A stretch of DNA of 64,000 bases. Source: Runella sp. CRIBMP (lineage in GTDB: Bacteria; Bacteroidota; Bacteroidia; Cytophagales; Spirosomataceae). Below the pieces are notes generated by a model, which saw only the letters and a program-made list of their open reading frames with translations, was not told the origin of the DNA and did no database searches. Position numbers and translations under genes: made by a program. Shown piece by piece: positions 35,783 through 45,314 of this stretch (the first letter of the stretch is position 1; each line of letters starts with the position of its first letter). The stretch lies in NCBI RefSeq assembly GCF_009905605.1, contig NZ_JAAAKZ010000009.1, forward strand, positions 1-64,000, written 5' to 3'.

Positions 35783-36494
35783 GTTTGAGATTGCGGTACC
35801 AAACCGTGCTGCCCCAATCCTGCAAGCCCAACAATCCAGTAAAGACGCCCTGAGCAATCGGGGCGTTTTTTAATCCGCTTCCTGCCACGCGCTGCTTCCA
35901 ATCGGCGCTTGTCAAATCGTGTTCTTGCACCACAAAACCGTTGAGCGTTACGGTCAATTTCTTTTTGCGAACGCTAAACACCACCGAATTCCATTCGCCC
36001 ACGGGGTTTATTTCTCGGATGCGGGCGTTGGCAACACCAAAAAAATCGCCTGCTCGGTGTTTATTCTCCGCTGCTCCTTCGTAAATTTTATCGTCAAGTA
36101 CCTGCAATTCCAGCCCCGTATCGTGCATATTTTTGTATTGAGCGGCTTCTTTGACAAAAAAGAAAATACCACTGTTGGCCAACGGACTTACTTTCCAATC
36201 GGCCTTAAATTCAAAATCTCCCGTGATTGGCACTTCGCTTACAATATCGCCGCCGTTGGGTGCTTTGTTGCCCGCGCGTTGGGGAACGTTCAGTTTTAAC
36301 GCGCCCTGCTCCACAATCCATGCCGAGCCAATGCCCTTGGCCCCGTAAGAATGCCACCCGCTGACGTCTTTGCCGTTGAAAAGCAGTTGCCAGCCTTCTC
36401 TTTTCTCCTGTGCCGAAAGCGTGTTGGGAGATTGGGCGTTGGCAAAAGCGGCAGAAAGTATTAAAAATAGAATAGAAACGGTTTGTTTTAACAT
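35769..36494 (-). CDS. DUF1080 (3-keto-disaccharide hydrolase-type) exported protein
   Basis: ATG 36494 gives a signal peptide (MLKQTVSILFLILSAAFANAQ) and is chosen over 36545. The 241-residue product is a concanavalin-like jelly roll with GWQLLFNGKDVSGWHSYG, GDFEFKADWKVSPLANSG, GIFFFVKEA, TGLELQVLDD and GNEWNSVV-type strands. DUF1080 members cleave 3-keto-glucosides or bind glycans. It could link to the exported Gfo/Idh-type oxidoreductase elsewhere in the window, but that is inference. The stop lies inside the opposite DUF2911 gene. Confidence 0.9.
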   Translation of the reverse strand: MLKQTVSILFLILSAAFANAQSPNTLSAQEKREGWQLLFNGKDVSGWHSYGAKGIGSAWIVEQGALKLNVPQRAGNKAPNGGDIVSEVPITGDFEFKADWKVSPLANSGIFFFVKEAAQYKNMHDTGLELQVLDDKIYEGAAENKHRAGDFFGVANARIREINPVGEWNSVVFSVRKKKLTVTLNGFVVQEHDLTSADWKQRVAGSGLKNAPIAQGVFTGLLGLQDWGSTVWYRNLKLRKL

Positions 36495-36571
36495 GGTAGA
36501 AGGCGTTTTGTGGTTTGGCTTATAGAAGGATTTTAGGGGTTTCAACTACTTTCTTTTTCAGTGTAAACCGA

Positions 36572-37945
36572 TTAATTCCCCTGCAAATATTCCACTGCCC
36601 GAGCTGGCCATTCGTATTCCGGCAACAGAATTCGTACTTCTGGCTTAATGCCCGTTCGATCAATTGGCTCCGTGTCAGTCCAAGGAGATTTTACCATGGG
36701 AATCACACATTTAAAGTCCCGACAGGGCAGATCAGCTGGGCCTCGTAAATCTCCGTAGTCCATCATTCCCATCGTAAATCCACCCATTGTCGTTACTTTC
36801 TTAAAATTTTTGACAATTTGAAGAGAATATTCGGTCGCGCTACCGCACTGATCATTTTGAAGTATAACCACCTTTTTTGGATTGGGCAGCGGTTCATACT
36901 GTAATGAAAGGTCGGGTTGAGAAACGAGTTTGCCCAAATTCTGACGAAGTCTTCTGACCAGTACTGTGTCACCTGCATAATCAGACTCAAACGCCCGGTT
37001 GTTATCTTCGGACGACTTCATCAAGCCCCCTTTGACTACAAACGGCTCCGAACACAAGTAAGGCAACAGTAGTTCCATTCCAATGTTCCCGCCTCCGTTG
37101 TGGCGTACATCTACAATTAAATAAGGGGTAGCACGAATAAGCGAGTCATATTTGTTTATAAAATTTTCCAGCTGATTCCCCTGCATACCAAAGGTTGGGA
37201 TTTTGAGAAAAACCACACTGTCGGTCATTTTGTAGCACATCAGGCCCTTGCCGTTATTTTTCCATGCCTCAAATTCCCGTTGCTCGGCCAAGTTGGGCTG
37301 ATGAGGATACTGCCGCATCCAGGGACCGTAGTTATAAAATAGGTTTTTGTAATGTTTCCCGCGGCTTTTGGCGCTGAGTAGGGCACTCCCAAACGATTCG
37401 ACCTCATAAAAACCCCCTCTGTTTTGTAGTCGATAATACAACTGCCCGGGTTTGAAGTTGGGATCACTGCTTTCAATCACCAATGCTTTAAAGGCCCCTG
37501 AGCGTTTTCCGTCTTTTAAGATTGCCACTTTTTTTTCTCCAGAAGGCTCAATCCAAATGCCTTCGGGGCTTTCAGCGGAAGCATTCCTGAGCAGTTGCCG
37601 GGCGTCTTTCTCAGTAAAGGGTTCATATATACGCGTAAAATCATCTGGGTTGTAATCACCGATTTGCAAATGTTTATCCTCAAAAAAATTGACATAACGC
37701 GCCAACAGTTCAAAACACGCACGCCGACTGGGAGATTTAGAGGCCAATGCACGTAGCTCCTGAACCATACGCTCGTAATGATTCCTCGTTTTCTCGTTGA
37801 CTTTATCTTCATACCCTGCATAATTGAGACTAATTTTATGACTCAGAGAATCTAAAGAAGAAAGACAGGTACAGTCAGATTGGGCAAAGCCCAGACAATG
37901 AATACTGAAAAAAAGAACAATACTTATCCCTACGCCTTGTTTCAT
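36572..37945 (-). CDS. Secreted S41-family serine peptidase
   Basis: ATG 37945 gives a signal peptide (MKQGVGISIVLFFSIHCLGFAQ), preferred to 38002. The 457-residue protein carries the C-terminal-processing-peptidase fold with IVDVRHNGGGNIGM and the nucleophile S369 in NDQCGSATEYSLQI. No PDZ domain is obvious, which matches the short tricorn/CtpA-like S41 proteins of Bacteroidota. Its substrate is unknown. It stands alone. Confidence 0.9.
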   Translation of the reverse strand: MKQGVGISIVLFFSIHCLGFAQSDCTCLSSLDSLSHKISLNYAGYEDKVNEKTRNHYERMVQELRALASKSPSRRACFELLARYVNFFEDKHLQIGDYNPDDFTRIYEPFTEKDARQLLRNASAESPEGIWIEPSGEKKVAILKDGKRSGAFKALVIESSDPNFKPGQLYYRLQNRGGFYEVESFGSALLSAKSRGKHYKNLFYNYGPWMRQYPHQPNLAEQREFEAWKNNGKGLMCYKMTDSVVFLKIPTFGMQGNQLENFINKYDSLIRATPYLIVDVRHNGGGNIGMELLLPYLCSEPFVVKGGLMKSSEDNNRAFESDYAGDTVLVRRLRQNLGKLVSQPDLSLQYEPLPNPKKVVILQNDQCGSATEYSLQIVKNFKKVTTMGGFTMGMMDYGDLRGPADLPCRDFKCVIPMVKSPWTDTEPIDRTGIKPEVRILLPEYEWPARAVEYLQGN

Positions 37946-38166
37946 AATGAAAATTTCGCTGTTTTTTGGTGTATGCGTACATAATAAGTTCTGTATTGCC
38001 AATCCCTACTGAAAGCACAGTACAGCGACGTTTTCTATCTTTATATATCAAAAAACATACTCTGGCTGTGCATTGGCAACCTGTCAGCGCATTTTTGTTT
38101 CACTGCCATTTTGTCCTAATAAAATATTGTAGCGCGAATATTGTTATTAAACTATTGACAAAAAGC

Positions 38167-38174
38167 TAACTTTG
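38167..38174 (+). promoter_or_regulatory. -7 element upstream of the antitoxin
   Basis: TAACTTTG fits TAnnTTTG and lies 16 bases before the antitoxin ATG. No -33 at the ideal distance was found. Confidence 0.5.
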
Positions 38175-38190
38175 CGAAAAAAACAAGGGC

Positions 38191-38415
38191 ATGGGCGCGA
38201 TATTGGTGAAACCAGCTAACGAAGAAGAGTATCGTTTAATAATGCAATTACTCAAGAAAATGAGAGTCAAAACTGAGAACTTCAGCGAAGAAGACATTGA
38301 AGATATTTCGGCCTACGATAAAGCCATGCGACGCATTGCAAAGGGAGAAGACAGTTTTCTGCCGGCAGAGTCTGTTTTCGAGCAAATTGAAGCAAAACGC
38401 AAAAAGAAATCTTAA
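38191..38415 (+). CDS. Antitoxin-like protein of a RelE-type toxin-antitoxin pair
   Basis: The 74-residue acidic-then-basic protein reads MGAILVKPANEEEYRLIMQL and later FSEEDIEDISAYDKAMRRI, with a Lys-rich end. I recognise it mainly by position: its stop (TAA 38413-38415) shares a base with the ATG of a RelE/ParE-like toxin frame, the usual translational coupling. The C-terminal segment should bind toxin and the N-terminal part should dimerise. The toxin is broken, so this antitoxin may be free-standing now. Confidence 0.75.
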   Translation: MGAILVKPANEEEYRLIMQLLKKMRVKTENFSEEDIEDISAYDKAMRRIAKGEDSFLPAESVFEQIEAKRKKKS

Positions 38416-38663
38416 TGTATCAGGTACTTATCAGTAAACGAGTTGCAAAACAAATTGAAAAGATATAACGAGCCTGATTATTCGAGAATAAAAAAGGTAT
38501 TCTTGATTTAGCCGTTAGTCCACGTCCTGTCGGCTTTAAGAAATTGGAAGGCAGAGCAGCATATCGAATCAGACAAGGCAATTATCGCATTATCTACCAT
38601 ATAAAAGACAAAGTCAGAATTGTCGATATTTTGGATGTAGGTGATCGAAAAGAAATTTATTAA
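38415..38663 (+). pseudogene. RelE/ParE-family toxin, frameshifted
   Basis: The frame starts MYQVLISKRVAKQIEKI and hits TAA at 38466-38468. The next frame continues EPDYSRIKK (38470-38496). The first frame then resumes as GILDLAVSPRPVGFKKLEGR, YRIRQGNYRIIYHIKDK and VDILDVGDRKEIY to the TAA at 38661-38663. One extra base near 38466 and one missing base in the A run near 38491 explain it. The conserved RelE fold and end are intact, so the decay is recent. No full-length toxin can be made without double frameshifting. Confidence 0.88.
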
Positions 38664-38685
38664 ACAAGAAACACAGTATTTTGAA

Positions 38686-41600
38686 ATGATAAAATTCCTC
38701 ACTAAAAGTTTTACGGGATTGTTCGGAACGAAGGCCGACCGCGATTTGAAAGAACTCTCCCCTTACGTAGAAAAAGTAAATACTGAATTTGCCAAACTGC
38801 GTAACCTCAGCCACGATGAACTGCGAAATGCGACCCAAGAACTCAAAACATACATTGCGGGCCAGCTTAAAACCATAGATGACCAAATCGCCGCTTTGCG
38901 CCAACGCATCACCGACGATGTCGATATGGATGTGGATGCCAAAGAAGAAATTTTTAAGCAAATCGACGCACTGGGTTTAGAGCGCGACAAAGAATTGGAA
39001 AAAGTTTTGCTGCACATTCTGCCCACGGCTTTCGCCATTGTGAAAGAAACGGCCCGCCGCTTTACCGAGAACGAATCCATCGAAGTGACGGCGTCGTTTA
39101 TTGACCATGAATTGGCCGTTAAGAAAAACCACATCACCATTAACGGCGATAAAGCCATTTGGAATACTACTTGGGATGTGGCTGGGCACCCTATCAAATG
39201 GAACATGGTTCACTATGATGTTCAAATCATCGGGGGAACGGTGCTACACCAAGGGAAAATCGCTGAGATGGCCACGGGAGAAGGTAAAACGCTCGTTGCT
39301 ACCTTGCCTGCCTTCCTGAATGCCCTAGCGGGGCAGGGAGTACATATTGTAACTGTCAACGACTATCTGGCCCGTCGCGACAGCGAGTGGAATGGACCTT
39401 TGTTTGAGTTTCACGGGTTGCGCGTCGATTGCATCGACCGCCACCAGCCCAATACCTTTGCGCGTCGTCAGGCATACTTGGCCGATATTACCTACGGAAC
39501 TAACAACGAGTTTGGCTTTGACTATCTCCGCGACAACATGGCCCACAGCCCCGAGGAATTGGTACAGCGCAAGCACCATTTTGCGATGGTCGATGAGGTT
39601 GACTCCGTGTTGGTCGACGACGCCCGTACGCCACTCATCATCAGTGGCCCAGTACCGCGCGGCGATGAGCAGGATTTTGCCGAACTCAAACCCCGCGTAG
39701 CGCGCATAGTGGAAGCCCAAAAACGCCTCGTAACAGATTTGCTCAACGAAGCCAAAAAGAAAATTGCGGCTGGCGACAAGAAAGAAGGTGGTTTGGCATT
39801 GTTCCGCGCCCATCGTGGTTTTCCAAAATATAAACCACTCATCAAATTTATGAGTGAAACGGGGATGAAAACCCTGATGCAGGAAACCGAAAAAATCTAT
39901 TTGGCCGAAAACCAAAAACTGATGCCACAGGCCGATGCACCGTTGTATTTCACGATTGAAGAAAGAAACAACAGCATTGAGTTAACGGAAAAAGGATTAG
40001 ACTACATTACTGGTGAAAGCGAAGACCCCGCATTCTTTGTGATGCCAGACTTATCTATTGAGTTGAATATCATTGATAAAGACCCTGAACTTAACGATCA
40101 GCAGAAACTGATTCGTAAAGAGGAAGTCATTCGTGACTATTCAATCAAAACGCAGAGGGTCCACACGATTCAGCAGTTGTTGAAAGCCTACTCGCTTTTT
40201 GAGAAAGATGTGGATTACGTGATTATGGACGGAAAGGTCAAAATCGTGGATGAGCAAACGGGCCGTATCATGGAGGGCCGCCGTTGGTCAGACGGTTTGC
40301 ACCAAGCCGTGGAAGCCAAAGAAAACGTAAAAGTAGAAGACGCTACCCAAACCTACGCCACCGTAACGTTGCAAAACTACTTCCGTATGTACCACAAACT
40401 TTGCGGTATGACGGGTACGGCCGAAACCGAAGCGGGAGAATTCTGGACCATTTATAAATTGGACGTGGTCAGTATTCCGACCAACATCCCCGCCGTTCGG
40501 AAAGATGAAGAAGACAAAGTGTACCGTTCGGTACGCGAAAAATACAACGCCGTAGTAGACGAAATCGTCGAACTCGTTGGCAAAGGGCGCCCAGTACTGG
40601 TGGGTACAACTTCGGTAGAAAACTCGGAGTTGTTGAGCCGAATGCTTACCCTCCGCAAAATTCCACACCAAGTTCTGAACGCCAAGCAGCACCAACGCGA
40701 AGCCGAGATTGTGTCGGAAGCAGGAAAGCCCGGCACCGTGACCATAGCCACCAACATGGCAGGTCGGGGTACCGACATCAAGCTGACCGCCGAGTCGAAA
40801 GCAGCGGGTGGATTGGCCATCATCGGTACCGAGCGCCACGAAAGCCGCCGCGTTGACCGTCAGTTGCGCGGACGTGCCGGTCGTCAGGGTGACCCAGGGT
40901 CGTCACAGTTCTTTGTGTCGTTGGAAGACGGCCTCATGCGTATGTTCGGTTCTGACCGAATTGCGGGCGTGATGGACCGCATGGGTCTGGAAGAAGGAGA
41001 AGTGATTCAGCACTCTATGGTGTCAAAATCCATCGAACGGGCGCAGAAGAAAGTCGAAGAAAACAACTTCGGAACGCGTAAACGTTTATTGGAATATGAC
41101 GACGTCATGAACATGCAACGCGAAAATATTTATAAACGCCGCCGCAATGCCCTATTTGGCGACCGTTTGGCCATCGATATTGCCGACACCATGTACGACG
41201 TAGCCAGCGAAGCCTTGGCCAATACTGAAGACAATTACGAAGAACTTGAGCTGGCAGCCATTACTAATTTTGGAATTGAGCCTCCATTTACCCGCGAAGA
41301 ATACGCTAAACTCAAGCCAGAGCAACGTACTCAGCGCCTTTATGACGCGGCAGAAAAGCACTACTTGGCTAAAAACAAAGCTATTGCTGAGCAAGTATTG
41401 CCCGTTTTGAAGCAAATATCAGCCGAGCGTGGCGCCACCATCAATGAGATTGTGATTCCGTTTACGGATGGCATCAAAGGAACCCAAATCGGCGTAAACC
41501 TCCAAAAAGCCATCGAGACCAACGGCCGCGAGATTATCCACGAAATGGAGAAATTTGTGGTACTTTCGCTCATTGACCAAGAGTGGAAAGAGCACCTACG

Positions 41601-42042
41601 CGACATGGACGATTTGAAGCAATCGGTACAAAATGCCGCCTACGAGCAGAAAGACCCCTTATTGATTTATAAATTCGAATCCGTAGAGTTGTTCAAACGA
41701 CTGATGACCAAAGTGAATTTTGAAACCATCAGTTTCTTAATGAAAGCGCACATACCGCAAGAAGAAGCACCGCAGCAGGCTCCTCGCCAAACGCGCCGTG
41801 CTGAGCCACAATTACAGACCAACCGCCACGACGACGAAATCGAAGAAGAAACCACTGGTGGCGGGCCCAATGCCTACGCTGCCCGTCAGGCAGAAAAGCA
41901 AGCACCTGTGCGTACCATCAAAATTGCCGACCGTAACCAAAAAGTAACGGTGCAATACCGTGATGGTCGCGTGGTAAAAGATGTGAAATACAAGAAAATA
42001 GAACATGAGGTAGAACGCGGCGACTGCGTCGTAATCGCCTAA
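38686..42042 (+). CDS. secA: Preprotein translocase ATPase SecA
   Basis: This is the motor that drives unfolded preproteins through SecYEG, 1118 residues from ATG 38686 (MIKFLTKSFTGLFG); the GTG at 38641 lies in the toxin tail and is rejected. Walker A is MATGEGKT with K201 and Walker B/DEAD is VDEVDSVLVDDARTPLIISG. TNMAGRGTDIKL and ERHESRRVDRQLRGRAGRQGDPG are the second RecA domain motifs. The extended N-terminal part (K201, against about 108 in E. coli) is usual in Bacteroidota. The C-terminal zinc-binding Cys cluster is absent. It starts 23 bases after the toxin pseudogene and may share its promoter. Confidence 0.97.
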   Translation: MIKFLTKSFTGLFGTKADRDLKELSPYVEKVNTEFAKLRNLSHDELRNATQELKTYIAGQLKTIDDQIAALRQRITDDVDMDVDAKEEIFKQIDALGLERDKELEKVLLHILPTAFAIVKETARRFTENESIEVTASFIDHELAVKKNHITINGDKAIWNTTWDVAGHPIKWNMVHYDVQIIGGTVLHQGKIAEMATGEGKTLVATLPAFLNALAGQGVHIVTVNDYLARRDSEWNGPLFEFHGLRVDCIDRHQPNTFARRQAYLADITYGTNNEFGFDYLRDNMAHSPEELVQRKHHFAMVDEVDSVLVDDARTPLIISGPVPRGDEQDFAELKPRVARIVEAQKRLVTDLLNEAKKKIAAGDKKEGGLALFRAHRGFPKYKPLIKFMSETGMKTLMQETEKIYLAENQKLMPQADAPLYFTIEERNNSIELTEKGLDYITGESEDPAFFVMPDLSIELNIIDKDPELNDQQKLIRKEEVIRDYSIKTQRVHTIQQLLKAYSLFEKDVDYVIMDGKVKIVDEQTGRIMEGRRWSDGLHQAVEAKENVKVEDATQTYATVTLQNYFRMYHKLCGMTGTAETEAGEFWTIYKLDVVSIPTNIPAVRKDEEDKVYRSVREKYNAVVDEIVELVGKGRPVLVGTTSVENSELLSRMLTLRKIPHQVLNAKQHQREAEIVSEAGKPGTVTIATNMAGRGTDIKLTAESKAAGGLAIIGTERHESRRVDRQLRGRAGRQGDPGSSQFFVSLEDGLMRMFGSDRIAGVMDRMGLEEGEVIQHSMVSKSIERAQKKVEENNFGTRKRLLEYDDVMNMQRENIYKRRRNALFGDRLAIDIADTMYDVASEALANTEDNYEELELAAITNFGIEPPFTREEYAKLKPEQRTQRLYDAAEKHYLAKNKAIAEQVLPVLKQISAERGATINEIVIPFTDGIKGTQIGVNLQKAIETNGREIIHEMEKFVVLSLIDQEWKEHLRDMDDLKQSVQNAAYEQKDPLLIYKFESVELFKRLMTKVNFETISFLMKAHIPQEEAPQQAPRQTRRAEPQLQTNRHDDEIEEETTGGGPNAYAARQAEKQAPVRTIKIADRNQKVTVQYRDGRVVKDVKYKKIEHEVERGDCVVIA

Positions 42043-42183
42043 TAATCTTTCAGTTACATTTTAATGATATTCTTTTGAAATAGCACACGCAAAAATTTTC
42101 AAAAAAAAATAAAAAAAAATGTAACCAAATACATCACTCGACGTCTTAACAATAGAGTTTTTCATAACGTTGAGTAAAGATTT

Positions 42184-42218
42184 AAAATCCGATTGGGCTT
42201 CCCGTTCGGATTTTTTTT
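42184..42218 (+). terminator. Terminator after secA
   Basis: The 9-bp stem AAAATCCGA (42184-42192) with TCGGATTTT (42206-42214) is followed by a run of T. Confidence 0.85.
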
Positions 42219-42302
42219 ATGCCCTGAAAACGGTATTATTGTCCGACCAAAAACAATCATCAACACCTAACACTCAAAAAGGCTTTTAATCTACCGTTTC
42301 CT

Positions 42303-43943
42303 ATGAAAGTCCTCTACACCTTTGCACTTGTTTTTTTACTTCAGCTTGCCGCCTCCGCTCAAACCTATATTTTTACCCATGATGATACGCTCCGTGGCAG
42401 TATTACCAAAGAACGCGCTTGGTGGGATTTGCAGTTTTATCACCTCAACGTCCGCGTTCAACCCCAAGACAGTACACTCAATGGCAGTGTAACGGTGCGC
42501 TATAAAGTACTCCAACCTTACCAAACCCTCCAAATTGACTTACAACGTCCGATGAACATCAGTCGCGTAACGCAAGATGGGCAAACGCTCTCTTATCGCC
42601 GCGACGGCAACGCATTTTTCATTGATTTAGTCAAAAAACAGGAGGCCCAAAAACAAGAATCTTTGGTCATTGAATACAGCGGCCGACCACACGTAGCCAA
42701 GCGTGCGCCGTGGGATGGCGGGTTTTCGTGGAAAAAAGACAAAGATGGACTGCCTTTTGTGGCTACTTCTTGCCAAGGGCTGGGCGCCAGCGTCTGGTGG
42801 CCATGCAAAGACCACATGTACGATGAACCTGACAGTATGCGCATCAGCGTGACAGTGCCTAAGCCCCTCATGGATGTTTCAAACGGACGCTTGCGCAGCA
42901 TTACCGAAAATCCTGACGGCACGCGTACCTTTGACTGGTACGTTCAGAACCCCATCAATAACTACTGCGTTAATGTCAACATTGGCAACTACGTGGCGTG
43001 GACGGATACACTGAATGGCGAAAAAGGTACGCTGGATTTATCGTTTTATGCACTCGCCGAAAACCTTGACAAAGCCAAAACCCAATTTCAGCAGACAAAA
43101 CCTATGCTGCGCGCTTTTGAACATTGGTTTGGTCCCTATCCTTTTTACGAAGACAGCTACAAGCTCGTTGAGGTCCCTTACTTGGGCATGGAGCATCAAA
43201 GCTCGGTCACTTACGGCAACGGATACAAAAATGGCTATTTGGGCCGAGATTTATCCGCCACGGGCTGGGGGCTAAAATGGGATTTTATCATCATTCATGA
43301 ATCTGGACATGAATGGTACGCCAACAACATTACCTACAAAGACCAAGCGGATATGTGGATTCACGAGAGTTTTACCAACTATTCCGAAAATCTGTATACC
43401 GAATATTACTACGGCAAAGAGGCAGGTAGCGACTACGTGATTGGCTGCCGTAAATTGATTCGCAACGATAAGCCTATTATCGGCACCTACAACGTAAACC
43501 GCAGTGGATCAGGCGATATGTACTACAAAGGCGGCAATATGCTACACACGATTCGTCAAATCATCAACAACGACGAGAAATGGCGCGGCATCCTGCGCGG
43601 AATGAACAAAACGTTTTATCACCAGACCGTTACAACTCAACAAATTGAGGACTACATCAGCAACGAAGCGGGTATCAACCTGAGCAAAGTGTTTGACCAA
43701 TACCTGCGCGATATTCGGATTCCAGTACTTGAGTACCGCATCGAGAAAAAGAAACTTTCTTACCGTTGGAACAACGTAGTGGAAGGTTTTGACATGCCAA
43801 TCAAGTATAAAGCTGAAAACGGCGAATGGAAAACCTTGAAACCGACTACTGAATGGAAGTCTATAAAAGTTAAAAAATCATCCGCGCTCGACGTAGACCG
43901 AGGGTTCTACATAGAAGTAAAAAAACTCACTTCTGCTCCGTAA
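42303..43943 (+). CDS. Secreted M1-family aminopeptidase
   Basis: The 546-residue protein has a signal peptide (MKVLYTFALVFLLQLAASAQ), an N-terminal saddle domain, and a gluzincin catalytic domain. The zinc motif is HESGH (H332, E333, H336), with the third ligand E355 in WIHESFTNYSE. The exopeptidase motif usually written GAMEN appears as YLGMEHQSSV. It trims N-terminal residues of peptides in the periplasm or outside. The catalytic residues are all present. It is shorter than cytosolic PepN and lacks the long helical C-terminal domain, as is normal for this M1 subgroup. Confidence 0.95.
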   Translation: MKVLYTFALVFLLQLAASAQTYIFTHDDTLRGSITKERAWWDLQFYHLNVRVQPQDSTLNGSVTVRYKVLQPYQTLQIDLQRPMNISRVTQDGQTLSYRRDGNAFFIDLVKKQEAQKQESLVIEYSGRPHVAKRAPWDGGFSWKKDKDGLPFVATSCQGLGASVWWPCKDHMYDEPDSMRISVTVPKPLMDVSNGRLRSITENPDGTRTFDWYVQNPINNYCVNVNIGNYVAWTDTLNGEKGTLDLSFYALAENLDKAKTQFQQTKPMLRAFEHWFGPYPFYEDSYKLVEVPYLGMEHQSSVTYGNGYKNGYLGRDLSATGWGLKWDFIIIHESGHEWYANNITYKDQADMWIHESFTNYSENLYTEYYYGKEAGSDYVIGCRKLIRNDKPIIGTYNVNRSGSGDMYYKGGNMLHTIRQIINNDEKWRGILRGMNKTFYHQTVTTQQIEDYISNEAGINLSKVFDQYLRDIRIPVLEYRIEKKKLSYRWNNVVEGFDMPIKYKAENGEWKTLKPTTEWKSIKVKKSSALDVDRGFYIEVKKLTSAP

Positions 43944-44044
43944 AGCGTTGAGAAAAAAGGGGAAGCCGTACCTTACGTCGCCGAATAGTGAATGGGTTTG
44001 ATTTCCCTTTTTTCTGGACCAGATTCTTCCTAATTTACATTTTT

Positions 44045-44821
44045 CTACGACCAAATGTAGGAATCTGCATTAGCGTGGCCCCTCGCAAAATCTTCCTGAT
44101 CAAAAAAGGTGGGGCGGCAAATAAAGGCGGTAAGATTACCTCTGATTACCTCGTGCGTCATCAGCTCATCGGCTCTTGAATAAAGGGGGGTTTGTGCTTT
44201 CAGCAGTTTTTCAGCTGCCGATTTTGATACGGCATACGCGTGCGTACAATCGTGCAAACCAGCAATGCGTAAATTGGCCGAGTAAGGTTTGGGATATAAA
44301 TTATTGACGTGGTGGCGGGTGAGCCACTTGTAAGCTCGGAAGGTAGCCAACAATTTATAAAACTGCTTTTTACGCCAATGTTTAGGCGTTATTTCTTCAT
44401 TTTTCAAAAAACCCAGATACACCAACTCCCAATGTTCGGGCAGTTGATTCATTGTAGTAAGCAGCAATTCTAGCATCTGAAGTTTAGGCACCACATCGTC
44501 TTCAAAAATCAGCACACGTTCGTGGCCCTCTTGTACAATTTTTTCGTAAAGATTTCGGTGCGACCAAGCGCAGGCGATTTCCCCCAACGATAATTTGCTG
44601 TGCCTATGACGATTGAATTTCACCGCTTTGGCTTCATCATACACCCCCGACTTGATGGCGTCTAAGAGGGTAAAATCCTTTTTATCTACCGCCCAAAAGA
44701 ACTCATAGTTTAGCCCTTCAAGGTGCTGCTTGATGGCCGCCTGTCGGTCAGTGGCGCGATTTAGGCTAACCACAAAGATACGGTCAAAATAACCGTTCAA
44801 AAATTCGTAGACTGATTTCAT
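44045..44821 (-). CDS. Glycosyltransferase family 25 protein
   Basis: The 258-residue protein begins MKSVYEFLNGYFDRIFVVSL, with NRATDRQAAIKQHLE. It has the GT25 features LGEIACAWSHRNLYEKIVQ and the acidic VLIFEDDVV, the likely metal/nucleotide-sugar site. GT25 enzymes add galactose or related sugars to lipopolysaccharide or lipooligosaccharide. It stands at the left of a region rich in surface-polysaccharide genes, on the same strand as the next three genes but with gaps of 50-90 bases. Confidence 0.92.
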   Translation of the reverse strand: MKSVYEFLNGYFDRIFVVSLNRATDRQAAIKQHLEGLNYEFFWAVDKKDFTLLDAIKSGVYDEAKAVKFNRHRHSKLSLGEIACAWSHRNLYEKIVQEGHERVLIFEDDVVPKLQMLELLLTTMNQLPEHWELVYLGFLKNEEITPKHWRKKQFYKLLATFRAYKWLTRHHVNNLYPKPYSANLRIAGLHDCTHAYAVSKSAAEKLLKAQTPLYSRADELMTHEVIRGNLTAFICRPTFFDQEDFARGHANADSYIWS

Positions 44822-44900
44822 TCCTGACCAATAATGTGTGAAATAATGAGTCTGCGCCCGTGGGCGGCAAACTTTTCAAACAGTCAGAAATGGTGATGGA

Positions 44901-45260
44901 TTAAACGTAGGCGGGCACGTTGTAAATACGCTCGTAGAGCAGGCTGTTTAATTCAAGCATAAATTTAGTCCCTTCCAACAATTCACGCAAGTGGACCAAA
45001 TCACAAAGGGTCAGTTTCAGCGAAAGATTTGCTTGGGGAGCCTCAATGACTTCAAAGTCATATTCGTCCGAAAGATTAAAAATCATCGCGTGTAAATCCA
45101 CATTGTCGACTTTCTGCTTAAAATTTAGAAAATCGTTGATTCTGAAAGCCATTTTATACCCTGCAAAATCTACCATAATTCGGGCCGAACGATCACATTG
45201 ATAGGTCGTTCCTTTTGAATTGGTGTAAAGTTCGTTTATGTAGGTTGCTTCACTAATCAT
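44901..45260 (-). CDS. Hypothetical protein, 119 aa
   Basis: I do not recognise this protein. From the second Met it reads MISEATYINELYTNSKGTTY, with later MVDFAGYKMAFRINDFLNFK and LKLTLCDLVHLRELLEGTKF. There is no signal peptide or membrane helix. The pattern of a small beta sheet plus helices and the protein-like residue use support a real, probably lineage-restricted cytosolic protein. The first Met (45263) is an equal start choice. Confidence 0.72.
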   Translation of the reverse strand: MISEATYINELYTNSKGTTYQCDRSARIMVDFAGYKMAFRINDFLNFKQKVDNVDLHAMIFNLSDEYDFEVIEAPQANLSLKLTLCDLVHLRELLEGTKFMLELNSLLYERIYNVPAYV

Positions 45261-45314
45261 CACGGCAAATATACGCGATTTTATACTCTTTATTTAGAGT
45301 CAATCAAAATAAAC

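Noticed and set aside
38641-38685. GTG at 38641 as the start of secA
   Set aside because: It lies in the toxin reading frame's end and adds 15 residues foreign to SecA; ATG 38686 starts the conserved sequence.
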